Source: Acidisphaera sp. S103
GTDB lineage: Bacteria > Pseudomonadota > Alphaproteobacteria > Acetobacterales > Acetobacteraceae
Assembly: GCF_009765975.1 (NCBI RefSeq)
Contig: NZ_LMUJ01000092.1
Span: forward strand, 153,493-214,330
DNA: 60,838 nt
Direction of reading: 5' to 3'
In this document: positions 38,861 through 48,610 of the stretch, in pieces
Layout: the number at the start of each line of letters is the position of its first letter
Numbering within the stretch: position 1 is the stretch's first letter
Program-made: the position numbers and the translations under genes
Notes under the pieces: generated by a model
What the model saw: only the letters and a program-made list of their open reading frames with translations
Told to the model about the DNA's origin: nothing
The model's database searches: none

Positions 38861-41008
38861 GTGGCGAACGGGACGGATCAGTCGGTCATGATCCTGGATC
38901 GAGAGCGGCGCGTCGTCTATATCAACAATGCGTTCTCGAAATCGTTTGGTTACCATTTGTCAGACGTGATTGGACAAGTTCCGACCACGTTTCTGATCGC
39001 CGAACAGACGAATGCCGATGCGCTGGCGCTTTGGCGGCAGAATCTGTGGGGGACGGAGGGGTTCCATGTCGATCTTCCCGCCCGGGACATGGAAGGCAGG
39101 CATATATGGGTTTCCAGCACAGTCAGCCCCATTCTCGATGACGATGCCGCGGTCCGCAATGTCGTCGTCTTTCTGGTCGACGTAACCAGGAACAGGCTGA
39201 TCGAGATGCTTCGCCGCGACATACTGGAAAAACTGGCCGGCGGCATGGCACTGAAAGACGCCGGCGATTTCCTCTGTCTCCAGGTCGAACAGATGGCGCC
39301 GGATATTGTCGTGTCGATCTTGCTGGTGGACGCGGAGGGCCGGTTGCGCCCCTTAAGCGGCCCGAGCCTGCCTGCCCGATATTGTGCCGGACTGGACGGT
39401 GTGAAAATCGGTGAAAACGTGGGGAGTTGCGGCAGCGCGGCGTTTCTTGGCGAGCCGGTGCTGGTTCGGGACATCGCAACTGACCCGCGATGGGAGCCTT
39501 ATCGGTACCTTGAGCTTCCGCATGACCTGGTCGTATGTTGGTCATCGCCGATCAAGCAGCGCAACGGCGAAGTCGTGGGAACATTCGCGTTCTACTTTCG
39601 TGAGAAACGCGGGCCCGACGCATGGCATGAACAAGTCGTCGATGCATGTTTACATCTGTGCATGCTTGCGATCGAACACAGCGAGACCAAGGGCCGGATC
39701 GCGCAATTGTTGCATTTCGATCCCCTCACAGGATTGCCGAACAAAGCCAGGTTCGAACAAGACATGGCCGAGCGCCTGCCAAAAGAGGGACGAAATACGG
39801 CCTTCTTCTTCGTCGATCTGGATCTATTCCGGGATATCAACGAAGTGCACGGTCATTCGACCGGCGATCTGCTGCTGGTTGAAACCGCCAATCGCTTGCG
39901 CTCCTTTCTCTTGCAGGAGGAGACAGCCTATCGGTTCAGCGGGGATGAATTCCTGGTCGTGCTTCCCAACACCGACGCCCCGGTTGCGTCCAGGCGAGCG
40001 CAGCAATTGCTTGAAGCATTCGCGAGCCCTGTTGTCATATCAGGCGGGGCGTTGGTGCCATCCGTGAGCATCGGAATCAGCCTGTTCCCGGACGACGGAG
40101 GCGATGCGGGGACCCTGCTCAGACAAGCGGGCACTGCCTTGTCTCAGGTCAAGGCCGACGGACGGGGAAGCTATCGCTTTTTCAGTCCGCGAATGAACCG
40201 GATTGCCCAAGACCGCTTTATAATCTGCTCGGCGTTGAGAGCAGCGTTGGCCAATGAAGTGCTGCAGCTTCATTACCAACCACAAGTGATCACAAACGGT
40301 CTGGCGCTACATGGTGTCGAGGCCCTGATGCGCTGGACGGATCCGGGGCTGGGTCAAGTCCCGCCCGCGCGATTCATTCCGATCGCAGAAGACCTGGGCT
40401 TGATCAACATGCTCGGCTGCTGGTCGCTTCGCCGCGCCTGCAGGCAAATGACCGATTGGCGCGAGGCCGGCATCGTCGTTCCGGCGATCTCGGTCAACAT
40501 CTCACCGCTGCATTTTTGTGATCCGCAGTTCCCTGCTTTTCTTGTAGGCGTGCTCGCCGAATTTCGGCTGCCACCAGAGAACCTGACGCTGGAAATAACC
40601 GAGGGCGTCATGATCCATGGCGGCAAGCGCACGCATGATATCATCCTGGCCATCCGAGAGATCGGGGTACGGCTGTCGATGGATGACTTCGGAACCGGTT
40701 TCTCCAGTTTATCGGGGCTCTATAATCTGCCGATTAGTGAACTGAAGATCGACCGTAGCTTCATGCGGAATGTCGACAAGGACAGCAGGGCACTTGCACT
40801 GGCTACAGCGGTTGTGAGGATCGGACAAAGCCTGGGATTGACCGTCGTGGCCGAGGGCGTGGAGACCGAGGAGCAGCATCGGGTTCTTATTGATCTCGAT
40901 TGCCAGGTCGCCCAGGGTTATCTTTTCTCCCGCCCCCTGCCGGCACCCAAACTGGTCGAGTGGATATCCAAGCGGGGTCGTGTGCCTGCCGATCAGCTTT
41001 CGGTGTAG
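38861..41008 (+). CDS. PAS-GAF-GGDEF-EAL cyclic-di-GMP regulator (DosP-like order)
   Basis: A 715-residue protein: PAS (about residues 5-115), GAF (about 135-285), GGDEF and EAL domains. The GGDEF motif reads SGDEF, so cyclase activity is doubtful. The EAL domain keeps the EALMRW glutamate, NISPLHF, EITEG, DDFGTG and EGVETEEQ residues, so it is likely a c-di-GMP phosphodiesterase. The start is uncertain: GTG 38861 cuts close to the PAS domain. Upstream, the same frame holds PAS-like residues back to a TGA (38822-38824), preceded by an ATG at 38762. A CTG at 38849 has AGAGGA at good distance. Confidence 0.85.
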   Translation: MANGTDQSVMILDRERRVVYINNAFSKSFGYHLSDVIGQVPTTFLIAEQTNADALALWRQNLWGTEGFHVDLPARDMEGRHIWVSSTVSPILDDDAAVRNVVVFLVDVTRNRLIEMLRRDILEKLAGGMALKDAGDFLCLQVEQMAPDIVVSILLVDAEGRLRPLSGPSLPARYCAGLDGVKIGENVGSCGSAAFLGEPVLVRDIATDPRWEPYRYLELPHDLVVCWSSPIKQRNGEVVGTFAFYFREKRGPDAWHEQVVDACLHLCMLAIEHSETKGRIAQLLHFDPLTGLPNKARFEQDMAERLPKEGRNTAFFFVDLDLFRDINEVHGHSTGDLLLVETANRLRSFLLQEETAYRFSGDEFLVVLPNTDAPVASRRAQQLLEAFASPVVISGGALVPSVSIGISLFPDDGGDAGTLLRQAGTALSQVKADGRGSYRFFSPRMNRIAQDRFIICSALRAALANEVLQLHYQPQVITNGLALHGVEALMRWTDPGLGQVPPARFIPIAEDLGLINMLGCWSLRRACRQMTDWREAGIVVPAISVNISPLHFCDPQFPAFLVGVLAEFRLPPENLTLEITEGVMIHGGKRTHDIILAIREIGVRLSMDDFGTGFSSLSGLYNLPISELKIDRSFMRNVDKDSRALALATAVVRIGQSLGLTVVAEGVETEEQHRVLIDLDCQVAQGYLFSRPLPAPKLVEWISKRGRVPADQLSV

Positions 41009-41086
41009 CCGGCTCACAAATTCCTCACCACTGGCGAACGCACCCATCCGACGCCAACAAACGCTGGCTGCTCAACGCGTTCGATC

Positions 41087-42973
41087 CTACCCGCCGAACA
41101 ACGCCCGTAACTCATCCAGCGCCGCGGGGTCCTCGATCGTCGGGGGTACCGGCGCGTCCTCTCCATCCGCGATCCGCCGGATGCTGCCGCGCAGGATCTT
41201 TCCCGATCGGGTCTTGGGCAGCCGCGCCACGACCCTTGCATCCTTGAAGGCGGCGACGGGGCCGATGCGTTCGCGGACCAGAGCGATCAGTTCGGCGGCG
41301 ACGTCCGCCTCCGGCCGATTGACGCCAGCTTTCAGCACCACGAATCCCATCGGGGCCTGGCCTTTCAGCTCGTCGCGCGCGCCGATCACCGCGCATTCGG
41401 CGACATCATGGTGGGAGGCGAGAACTTCCTCCATCGATCCGGTGGACAAACGATGGCCGGCGACGTTGATGATGTCGTCAGTGCGCCCCATCACCCAGAC
41501 GTCACCATCCGAATCGACCACGCCGGCGTCGCCCGTGCGGTACCAGCCGGGGAAGTCGGACAGGTAGGACGTGCGGTAGCCCTCGTCGTTCTGCCACAGC
41601 GTCGGGCCACAGCCAGGCGGCAGGGGCAGCCGCAGCGACAGGTTGCCGGTCTCGCCAGCGGACAGCACCCGGCCGTTGTCGTCCAGGGCGTGCAGGTCGT
41701 AGCCAGGACATGGGCGACCGCCGCTGCCGGGTTTGAACGGGAACAGGCCGAACTGACGGAAGCCGGCGGTGATCGGCCAGCCTGTCTCGGTCTGCCACCA
41801 GTGATCGACGATGGGTTTGCCGAACAGTTCGTGCGCCCAGATCGCCGTCGGTGGGTCGCAGCGCTCGCCGGCGAGATACAGCGCCTGCAACGACGACAGG
41901 TCATGGCGGCGGGTCAGCGCGCCCTCGGGGTCCTGCTGCTTGATGGCGCGTATTGCGGTGGGGGCGGTGAACAGCACCTTCACCTTGTGCTGCGCGATCA
42001 CCCGCCAGAACGCGCCGGCATCGGGTGTGCCGACGGGCTTGCCCTCATACATCACCGAGGTGCAGCCGCGCAGCAGCGGGCCGTAGACGATGTAGCTGTG
42101 GCCGACGACCCAGCCGACGTCGGAGGCGGTCCACCACACGTCGCCCGTGTCCACCCCGTAGATCATCCGCATCGAGTTCCACAGCGCGACCGCGTGACCG
42201 CCATTGTCCCGAACCACCCCCTTGGGCCGGCCGGTGGTGCCGGAGGTGTACAGCACATACAGCGGATCGGTCGCCGGCACGGGAACGCAGCCATGCGGGA
42301 CAGCCGCATCCATCGCGGCAGCGAAATCATGATCCAGGCCCGGCGTCAGCGCCGCCTGGGCCTGCGGACGCTGCAGGATAAGGCAGGCATCGGGCTTGTG
42401 CGGCGACAGTGTGATGGCGGCGTCCAGCAGAGGCTTGTATTGGATCACCCGGCCTGGCTCCAGCCCGCAGGACGCCGAGACGATCACCTTGGGCTTGGCA
42501 TCGGCGATGCGCGAGGCCAGTTCAGCCGCCGCGAACCCGCCGAACACGACGGAGTGGATGGCGCCGAGGCGGGCGCTGGCCAGCATGGCAATGGCGGCCT
42601 CGGGAACCATGGGCATGTAGATGACGACACGGTCGCCCTTGGTGACCCCCAGGGAGGCCAGCGCGCCGGCCAGGCGCTCCGTGCGGTCCAGCAGTTCCGC
42701 GTAGGTGAAGGTTGTGACGGTGTCGGTCATCGGGCTGTCGTGGATCAGCGCGGCTTGCGCGCCTCGGCCGGCTTCGACGTGGCGATCCAGGCAATTGTAG
42801 CAGGTGTTCAGCATTCCGCCGGCGAACCACTGGCCGAAGGCGCCCAGGGATGGATCGAAAACCTTGTCCCACGACCTAATCCAGTCGATGCCTTGAGCCT
42901 CCGCCGCCCAGTAGGCGGCGGGATCGCGCATCCAGTCGCCGTAGGCTGCCGCATAGGACGGGGCGTCGGTCAT
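41087..42973 (-). CDS. prpE: propionate-CoA ligase
   Basis: The 628-residue AMP-forming acyl-CoA synthetase activates propionate (or acetate). The ACS domain begins with the ACAS_N region, then YTSGTTGRPKGVV (P-loop-like motif), the WWQTETGWPI acyl-site motif and a C-terminal LPKTRSGKILRG with the regulatory lysine. The pattern GDVWWTASDVGWVVGHSYIVYGP (seen in parts) follows PrpE rather than Acs. Convergent with the EAL gene; divergent from the SDR gene. Confidence 0.9.
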   Translation of the reverse strand: MTDAPSYAAAYGDWMRDPAAYWAAEAQGIDWIRSWDKVFDPSLGAFGQWFAGGMLNTCYNCLDRHVEAGRGAQAALIHDSPMTDTVTTFTYAELLDRTERLAGALASLGVTKGDRVVIYMPMVPEAAIAMLASARLGAIHSVVFGGFAAAELASRIADAKPKVIVSASCGLEPGRVIQYKPLLDAAITLSPHKPDACLILQRPQAQAALTPGLDHDFAAAMDAAVPHGCVPVPATDPLYVLYTSGTTGRPKGVVRDNGGHAVALWNSMRMIYGVDTGDVWWTASDVGWVVGHSYIVYGPLLRGCTSVMYEGKPVGTPDAGAFWRVIAQHKVKVLFTAPTAIRAIKQQDPEGALTRRHDLSSLQALYLAGERCDPPTAIWAHELFGKPIVDHWWQTETGWPITAGFRQFGLFPFKPGSGGRPCPGYDLHALDDNGRVLSAGETGNLSLRLPLPPGCGPTLWQNDEGYRTSYLSDFPGWYRTGDAGVVDSDGDVWVMGRTDDIINVAGHRLSTGSMEEVLASHHDVAECAVIGARDELKGQAPMGFVVLKAGVNRPEADVAAELIALVRERIGPVAAFKDARVVARLPKTRSGKILRGSIRRIADGEDAPVPPTIEDPAALDELRALFGG

Positions 42974-43092
42974 GCTGCGTTGCTCCCTGGTTCGTTGCGT
43001 TGGTTTTCAGACGGGACCGCGCGGCGGTCAAGCCAGACTTGCGTGCGCCCGCGCGGGGTGGTTTCTGCATGCCGGTAACGGAGGAAAACACG

Positions 43093-43854
43093 ATGCGGAT
43101 CGACGGTCTCGCGGCGCTGGTGACGGGTGGCGGTTCCGGGTTGGGCGCGGCGACGGCGGCGCATCTGGCGGCGCTAGGCTGCAAGGTGGCCGTGGCCGAC
43201 ATCAACCAGGCGGCGGCCGAAGCCCGCGCCGCGACGATCGGTGGCATCGGCATCGGCTGCGACGTCGCGGATGCGGCATCGGGCGAGGTCGCCTTCGCCG
43301 CTGCTCGCAAGGCCCATGGGCCGGTCCGCATCCTGGTGAACTGCGCCGGCGTCGGCACCGCCGGGCGCATCGTCGGACGTGACGGGCCGCTGAAGCTGGA
43401 GGCATTCGAGCGTGTTATCCGGGTCAACCTGATCGGCACGTTCAACATGCTGCGTCTCGCGGCGGCGGAGATGTCCGACGCCGAACCGCTGGACGAAGGC
43501 GAACGCGGCGTGATCGTGAACACGGCCTCGATCGCGGCGTATGAGGGTCAGGTCGGGCAGCCGGCCTATGCGGCGTCGAAGGGCGGCGTGGTCGGGCTGA
43601 CGCTGCCAGCGGCACGTGAACTGGCTCGGGCCGGCGTGCGGGTGGTGACCATCGCGCCGGGACTGTTCCACACGCCGATGGTGGACGGATTGCCGCCCGA
43701 GGTGCAGGCCAGCCTGGGCGCCGGCATCCCGTTCCCGGCTCGGCTGGGCCGGCCATCCGAATACGCCGAACTGGTGGAGCATATCGTGCGCAATCGTTTC
43801 TTGAATGGTGAGGTCATCCGGTTGGATGGCGCCTTGCGCATGCCGCCGCGGTGA
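43093..43854 (+). CDS. SDR-family 3-hydroxyacyl-CoA dehydrogenase (HSD17B10-like)
   Basis: A 253-residue short-chain dehydrogenase: TGGGSGLGAATA cofactor site at about residues 11-22, NCAG segment, and the catalytic YAASKGG (Tyr-x-x-x-Lys) after NTASIAAYEG. The GLFHTPMVDGLP and LGRPSEYAELV ends resemble type II 3-hydroxyacyl-CoA dehydrogenase (HSD17B10). The ATG at 43093 has GGAGG about 9 bases before it. With the acyl-CoA dehydrogenase and CoA-transferase nearby it suits fatty-acid or branched-chain breakdown. Confidence 0.85.
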   Translation: MRIDGLAALVTGGGSGLGAATAAHLAALGCKVAVADINQAAAEARAATIGGIGIGCDVADAASGEVAFAAARKAHGPVRILVNCAGVGTAGRIVGRDGPLKLEAFERVIRVNLIGTFNMLRLAAAEMSDAEPLDEGERGVIVNTASIAAYEGQVGQPAYAASKGGVVGLTLPAARELARAGVRVVTIAPGLFHTPMVDGLPPEVQASLGAGIPFPARLGRPSEYAELVEHIVRNRFLNGEVIRLDGALRMPPR

Positions 43855-43945
43855 CTTTCATCTCCGCCCGCGCGGCCGGCGGGCTTGGCCCGGCCGAGGC
43901 GCGGACGGTAGAGTCGACGCCAATCAACCCAGGGAGAAAAACGCC

Positions 43946-45100
43946 ATGATCACACGCTTCTCCACCGTCTATCCCGGCCATATCGATCTGCCGGACCACG
44001 GCCAGAACGCCACGCCGGCCAACGAACGCCGCTTCTCCAACACAGAACTGGCCGGCGTCTTCGGCAAATCCGAACGCATCGCGATGCTAATGGACCGCCT
44101 CGGCTGGGACACGCTGTGGATGGCCGAACACCACTTCCAGTACGAGGGCTACGAGGTCATCCCGAACTTGCTGATGCTCGCGGTCCACCTCGCGCACACG
44201 ACGAGAACCCTCAAGATTGGCTGCGGCTTCAACATCGCGCCGATGTGGCACCCACTGCGGCTGGCCGAAGACTACGCCGTCGCCGATATCCTCACCAAGG
44301 GCCGCACCGTGTTCGGCGTCGGCCGCGGCTACCATACGCGCGAAGTCGAGGCCTTCGGCGCCCCGATGCTCGACCAGGACGCCAACCGGGACCTGTTCGA
44401 GGAGCAGGTCGAGATCATTTTCAAGGCGTTCAACAATGAATCCTTCGCGCACCACGGCAAGCACTACACCCTGCCGCCGGAGGTCCCCTATCGCGGCTAC
44501 ACGCTGAAGGAACTGACGTTGGTCCCGCGTCCGATCCACTCGACGGAGACGTGGCAGCCGGTGGTCAGCGCCAGCGCCCGCGGTTTGGATTTTATGGTCA
44601 AGCACGGCATCAAGGGTGCCGTGGGCGGCGGCGCGGCGACGTTGCAGCAAGGTCCGATCACCGCCTACCAGCAGGCCGCCGCCCGCGCCGGCCAGGACCT
44701 GAAACTTGGCGAGAACCTGATGTTGGGCATCTTCTTCCACCTCGCCGAAACCCGCGAAAAAGCCGTGGCGGCGCTGCGGCCGCTATATGAGGAACACGCC
44801 AAGATGTTCGCCCCGCTGGGTTTCCTGCCCGGCGCCACGCCAGCGCAGGTCGCGGCCATCGGCAAGCGCGGTGGCTGGGCCGAGGCGGGCGTGCCGACGC
44901 TGGAGCACTACATGGAAACCGGCGCCTGGTTTGCCGGCACGCCCGAAGACCTGGTCGCCTACCTGAAGGACCTGGAAAACCGCTATCCCGGGATGCAGGA
45001 CATCAACCTCAGCACCCCGATGGGCACGCCCGAGGCACTGATGCTGGAGCAGTTTCAATGGGTGTCGGAGGCGGTGATGCCGGCATTCCGCCGCCAATGA
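43946..45100 (+). CDS. LLM-class flavin-dependent oxidoreductase
   Basis: A 384-residue bacterial-luciferase-like TIM-barrel protein that uses FMN/F420-type flavin. Recognisable segments are DTLWMAEHHFQ, KIGCGFNIAPMWHPLRLAED (in parts), FGVGRGYHTREVE and PVVSASA. Likely a monooxygenase; the substrate is unknown. AGGGAGAA precedes ATG 43946. It is 91 bp after the SDR gene on the same strand. Confidence 0.85.
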   Translation: MITRFSTVYPGHIDLPDHGQNATPANERRFSNTELAGVFGKSERIAMLMDRLGWDTLWMAEHHFQYEGYEVIPNLLMLAVHLAHTTRTLKIGCGFNIAPMWHPLRLAEDYAVADILTKGRTVFGVGRGYHTREVEAFGAPMLDQDANRDLFEEQVEIIFKAFNNESFAHHGKHYTLPPEVPYRGYTLKELTLVPRPIHSTETWQPVVSASARGLDFMVKHGIKGAVGGGAATLQQGPITAYQQAAARAGQDLKLGENLMLGIFFHLAETREKAVAALRPLYEEHAKMFAPLGFLPGATPAQVAAIGKRGGWAEAGVPTLEHYMETGAWFAGTPEDLVAYLKDLENRYPGMQDINLSTPMGTPEALMLEQFQWVSEAVMPAFRRQ

Positions 45101-45203
45101 TACCAAATTGAAACCACACCCCACATAGACTTCGGCTTTCAGTCGCCGATGCGCCGCCGGCTCCTCGGTATCGGTGGAACCGCTCGGCACCCGAGGGCGA
45201 TCG

Positions 45204-45926
45204 ATGACCGAGCCGAGCCGGAACACGCCGCGCTTGGGCTGGCTCGACGGTTTACGCGGGCTGGCCGCCATGCAGGTCGTTCTACTGCACTATGTCTTCG
45301 CATTTTCGCCGACCATGGACTCGACCTATCCGCTGCCGATCTATGACTTCTGGTGGCGCGGCCTCCTGACCGCGCCGTTCATTTTCCTGTAGGATGGGCA
45401 CTCGGCCGTCTATCTGTTCTTCATTATGAGCGGCGTCGCCCTGACTTACGCCTTCTCCGCTCGTCCCTTCGCGTTTCTGCCTACGGTGACGCGCCGCGTG
45501 ATCCGCCTGGGCCTGCCGATGACGGCGGCTACCATCCTCGCCGCCGTCCTTTATGCGCTATTGCCCGATGCGCACGCCACCGCCGCGGCTTACACGGGAT
45601 CGCCCTGGCTGCGGACCATCGGTCCGGTCAGTCCCTCCGTGACCGCGATCATCCACCAGATCGTCTTTGAGGGCCTGCTGGTGGGCTTCGACGGCTGCTC
45701 CCTGCTACCCGGTTGGGCAATCGGCCACCTGACCCTGGCCGGGGAGCACGCCTTCGACGCACCGCTCTGGACGCTGCATATCGAGTTCTGCGGCATTGCC
45801 GCCAGTCTGGTCCTTGCGTTCGCGTTCGAACGCTGGGTCGATCATCCCGCGATCAAATTGAGCCGCATGATCGACGCCCGCCGCCGGCCCTCTGTTTCGC
45901 CTCTACCAGTGAGCGAGGCCGTCTAA
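45204..45926 (+). pseudogene. acyltransferase 3 (OafA/YrhL-like), disrupted
   Basis: The N-terminus LGWLDGLRGLAAMQVVLLHY with the catalytic His region is typical of membrane O-acyltransferases. An in-frame TAG at 45390-45392 interrupts it, after which the same frame continues DGHSAVYLFFIMSG and LWTLHIEFCG. Then the sequence jumps directly to the usual C-terminal FERWVDHPAIKLSR; the membrane segments normally between are missing. A nonsense mutation plus an internal deletion make it a pseudogene. Such enzymes O-acetylate LPS or exopolysaccharide. Confidence 0.75.
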
Positions 45927-45930
45927 GCCC

Positions 45931-46989
45931 TCAATCCTCGTCACTCTCCGGCGCGAGCGCCCGGAACCGCGCCCGATGCAGCGAAGCCGACCCATAGGAC
46001 GGCGCCAGTACCATCATCTTGCGCAAGAACAGCCCCGGATCAGCAGCATCCGTATAGCCGATCCCGCCATGCAACTGGATGCACCCGCGAGTTACCATGC
46101 CCGCCGCATCCGACGCTCGGGCCTTGGCCCGTGACACTGCCGCCTTGCGTACCGCGGGATCGCTCGCCGAGTCATATTTCGCCGCCGACGCCTCCACCAC
46201 CGCTCGCGTCAGCGACAACTGGATCCGCAAATCCGCCGATCGGTGCTGCAACGCCTGGAACGACCCGATCTTGCGGCCGAATTGCTCGCGGGTTTTCAGA
46301 TACTCCAGCGTGACCCCGAATACCCGGTCCATGCAGCCTAACAGATACGCACTCGTTGCCAGAACGGCGGTTTCCAGCGCCTCGGACGCGTCACCGGGGA
46401 AAATCTCCGCCGGTGCGTTATCCAGCGTCAGCGTGCCGAACCCACCGCCGTCCTGGGTCTGCGTCATCTCCAGGTGAGTTCCCGACGCACCGCGTTCCAC
46501 CAGCGCCAAACCCGTCGTCGTGGTCACCAGGAAGGCATCTGCCCCGGCGGCCATCGCCACGAATAGTTTTTTGCCGGTGACTGTCCCGTTGCCGGCAACC
46601 GTGCCACCGGCGGCGACTTCCAGGCTGTGCGGTCCTTCCTGCCACGCTGGCAGCACGATCCGGTCGCCGCTCAGCACCTCGGCCAGATGCGATTCCGGCA
46701 GCAGCCGAGCCGCCATCGCCGCACCGATCAGCGGTTCGGGGACAAGCGACGCACCAAGTTCCTCGGTCAGTGCGCAGAATTCCCGGGTGCCCAGTCCCGA
46801 CCCACCGGCGGCTTCCGGGATCATCAGGCCGAGCCAACCCATCTGGCACATTTCCCGAAACACCGCCCGATCGAATCCCGGTTCAATGAACCGCCGTGCC
46901 CTGATACGTCGGAAATCACCAGTGCGAGGCGCGATCCCGGCCGCGCTGTCGCGGATCATCCGCACGCCTTCGTCGCGGTCCTCGCTCAT
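45931..46989 (-). CDS. acyl-CoA dehydrogenase family protein
   Basis: A 352-residue flavoprotein that oxidises acyl-CoA to enoyl-CoA. N-terminal helices (GWLGLMIPEAAGGSGLG), a mid beta-domain, and the C-terminal REQFGRKIGSFQALQHRSADL and IQLHGGIGYTD are standard. The chain is a little short (usual about 380), and the N-terminus begins close to the first helix. GGAG 8 bases before ATG 46989 fixes the start. It follows the CoA-transferase genes on the same strand by 16 bp. Confidence 0.87.
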   Translation of the reverse strand: MSEDRDEGVRMIRDSAAGIAPRTGDFRRIRARRFIEPGFDRAVFREMCQMGWLGLMIPEAAGGSGLGTREFCALTEELGASLVPEPLIGAAMAARLLPESHLAEVLSGDRIVLPAWQEGPHSLEVAAGGTVAGNGTVTGKKLFVAMAAGADAFLVTTTTGLALVERGASGTHLEMTQTQDGGGFGTLTLDNAPAEIFPGDASEALETAVLATSAYLLGCMDRVFGVTLEYLKTREQFGRKIGSFQALQHRSADLRIQLSLTRAVVEASAAKYDSASDPAVRKAAVSRAKARASDAAGMVTRGCIQLHGGIGYTDAADPGLFLRKMMVLAPSYGSASLHRARFRALAPESDED

Positions 46990-47005
46990 CGGGTCGTCTC
47001 CGGTA

Positions 47006-47671
47006 TCAGGCGGGCAAATGCAGCTTGGCTTCGGTGCGCGCTTGCAAATCGTCAAAACTCAGACCTGGTGCCATGCTCAGCACCACGAATCCTCGATCGG
47101 TGACGTCCAGCGTCGCCAGGTTGGTGTAGACGCGCTTGACAGCGCCCGGCGCGGTCAGCGGATAGCTGCACTTGGTTACCAACTTGGACTGGCCGTCCTT
47201 GGTGGTGTGCTCCATCAGCACCCACAGGCGCTTGGCCCCGGCCGCGAGATCCATCGCACCGCCCACTGCCGGCGCCGTATCGTTCTCACTGGTTGCCCAG
47301 TTGGCGATGTCGCCGTTGTCCGCGACCTGGAACGCCCCCAGCACGCACAGATCCAGGTGCCCGCCACGGATCATCGAGAAACTATCGGCGTGGTGGCAGA
47401 AGCTGCCGCCCGCCCGCATCGTGACGTATTGCTTGCCGGCGTTGATCAACCACGGCTCGATCTTGTCCTTCGCCGGTGCCGGCCCCATGCCCAGCACGCC
47501 GTTCTCGGAATGGAAGATCACTTCCCGATCCATCGGCACGTAGTCGGAGATCATCGTCGGAATCCCGATCCCCAGGTTGACATACCAACCCTCGGGGATG
47601 TCGGCGGCGGCGCGCTGCGCCATTTGCGCGCGGCTGAAAGGCTTGAAGTCGGCGAGTGCGGTAGCGGACAT
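47006..47671 (-). CDS. scoB: 3-oxoacid CoA-transferase subunit B
   Basis: The 221-residue beta subunit transfers CoA between succinyl-CoA (or acetyl-CoA) and acetoacetate. The catalytic Glu is in HSENGVLGMGP (about residue 51), and the GIGIPTMISDYV glycine motif precedes it. GGAMDLAAGAKRLWVLMEH (seen in parts) is the usual core. It begins 15 bp after subunit A and ends 16 bp before the acyl-CoA dehydrogenase, forming an operon. Confidence 0.92.
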   Translation of the reverse strand: MSATALADFKPFSRAQMAQRAAADIPEGWYVNLGIGIPTMISDYVPMDREVIFHSENGVLGMGPAPAKDKIEPWLINAGKQYVTMRAGGSFCHHADSFSMIRGGHLDLCVLGAFQVADNGDIANWATSENDTAPAVGGAMDLAAGAKRLWVLMEHTTKDGQSKLVTKCSYPLTAPGAVKRVYTNLATLDVTDRGFVVLSMAPGLSFDDLQARTEAKLHLPA

Positions 47672-47686
47672 ATCAGCGTCTCCTGA

Positions 47687-48370
47687 TCAGAAGCCGGAAG
47701 GGTCACCGTAAGGTACGTGCAGCACGCGGTCCACGAAGATACCGGGCGTCACGATATGGTCGGGGTCGATGTCGCCCAACTCGCGCACGTGCTGGCTCTG
47801 CACCAACGTCAGCGCCGAGGCCATCGCGATCACCGGATTGAAGTTCCGGCCGGCCTGCTTGTAGGTCAGGTTGCCCCAGCGATCGGCTTCCCACGCTTCC
47901 ACCAGCCCGACATCGCCTTTCAGCGCCTGCTCCAGGATGTAGATGCGTCCATCGATCTCCCGGTGTTCCTTACCCACGGCCATCTTGGTGCCGACACCGG
48001 TGGCGGTGAAGAACGCCGGCACCCCTGCCCCGGCCGCGCGCATGCGTTCGGCCAGCGTGCCCTGCGGAACGATTTCCAGCTCGATCTTGCCGGCGCGATA
48101 GAGGGTTTCGAACACCACGGGGTCGGAGCTGCGCGGGAATGAGCAGACGATCTTGCTGACGCGCCCCAGTTCCATCAACCGAGCCAGGCCGGTATGGCCA
48201 ACGCCGGCGTTGTTGCAGGCGACGGTCAGGTTGGTGGCCCCCTGCTCGATCAGCCCGTCGATCAGCGCATTGGGCTGTCCGACAGCACCGAATCCACCGA
48301 GGAGGACGACGGAACCATCCTTGATGCCGGCCATCGTATCGGCCATGGACTGGACGATCTTGTTGATCAT
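47687..48370 (-). CDS. scoA: 3-oxoacid CoA-transferase subunit A
   Basis: The 227-residue alpha subunit partners subunit B. GGFGAVGQPNALIDGL is the CoA-binding glycine motif near residue 25, and FNPVIAMASALTLVQSQHV (in parts) is in the C-terminal half. ATG at 48370 is the first in the frame. First gene of the scoA-scoB-acyl-CoA dehydrogenase run; its promoter should lie in 48371-48600. Confidence 0.92.
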   Translation of the reverse strand: MINKIVQSMADTMAGIKDGSVVLLGGFGAVGQPNALIDGLIEQGATNLTVACNNAGVGHTGLARLMELGRVSKIVCSFPRSSDPVVFETLYRAGKIELEIVPQGTLAERMRAAGAGVPAFFTATGVGTKMAVGKEHREIDGRIYILEQALKGDVGLVEAWEADRWGNLTYKQAGRNFNPVIAMASALTLVQSQHVRELGDIDPDHIVTPGIFVDRVLHVPYGDPSGF

Positions 48371-48610
48371 GCTAGGCGTTTCCTCGAAGCGCTATTATCC
48401 CGGCTGGTGTAGCGCCACCGCTCGCATGTGCCAAGGACCACGGACCGAGGAGACCGGACATGAGGGTGAAAAACCGAAGCATCACCGCTAGGTCTCGAAG
48501 GCCTCGGAACGATCATCCAAGCTTGGATTAAGCCGCGCCAGACAAGCGGTTGTCCGCCATCTTCCGCCGGTTTGCCGTGGCAACGAGGACCCATTCGCAT
48601 ATTTTGGCAC

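Noticed and set aside
41408-43078. 556-codon plus-strand frame over prpE
   Set aside because: Antisense of a well-conserved acyl-CoA ligase; Gly/Gln/His-rich low-complexity translation.
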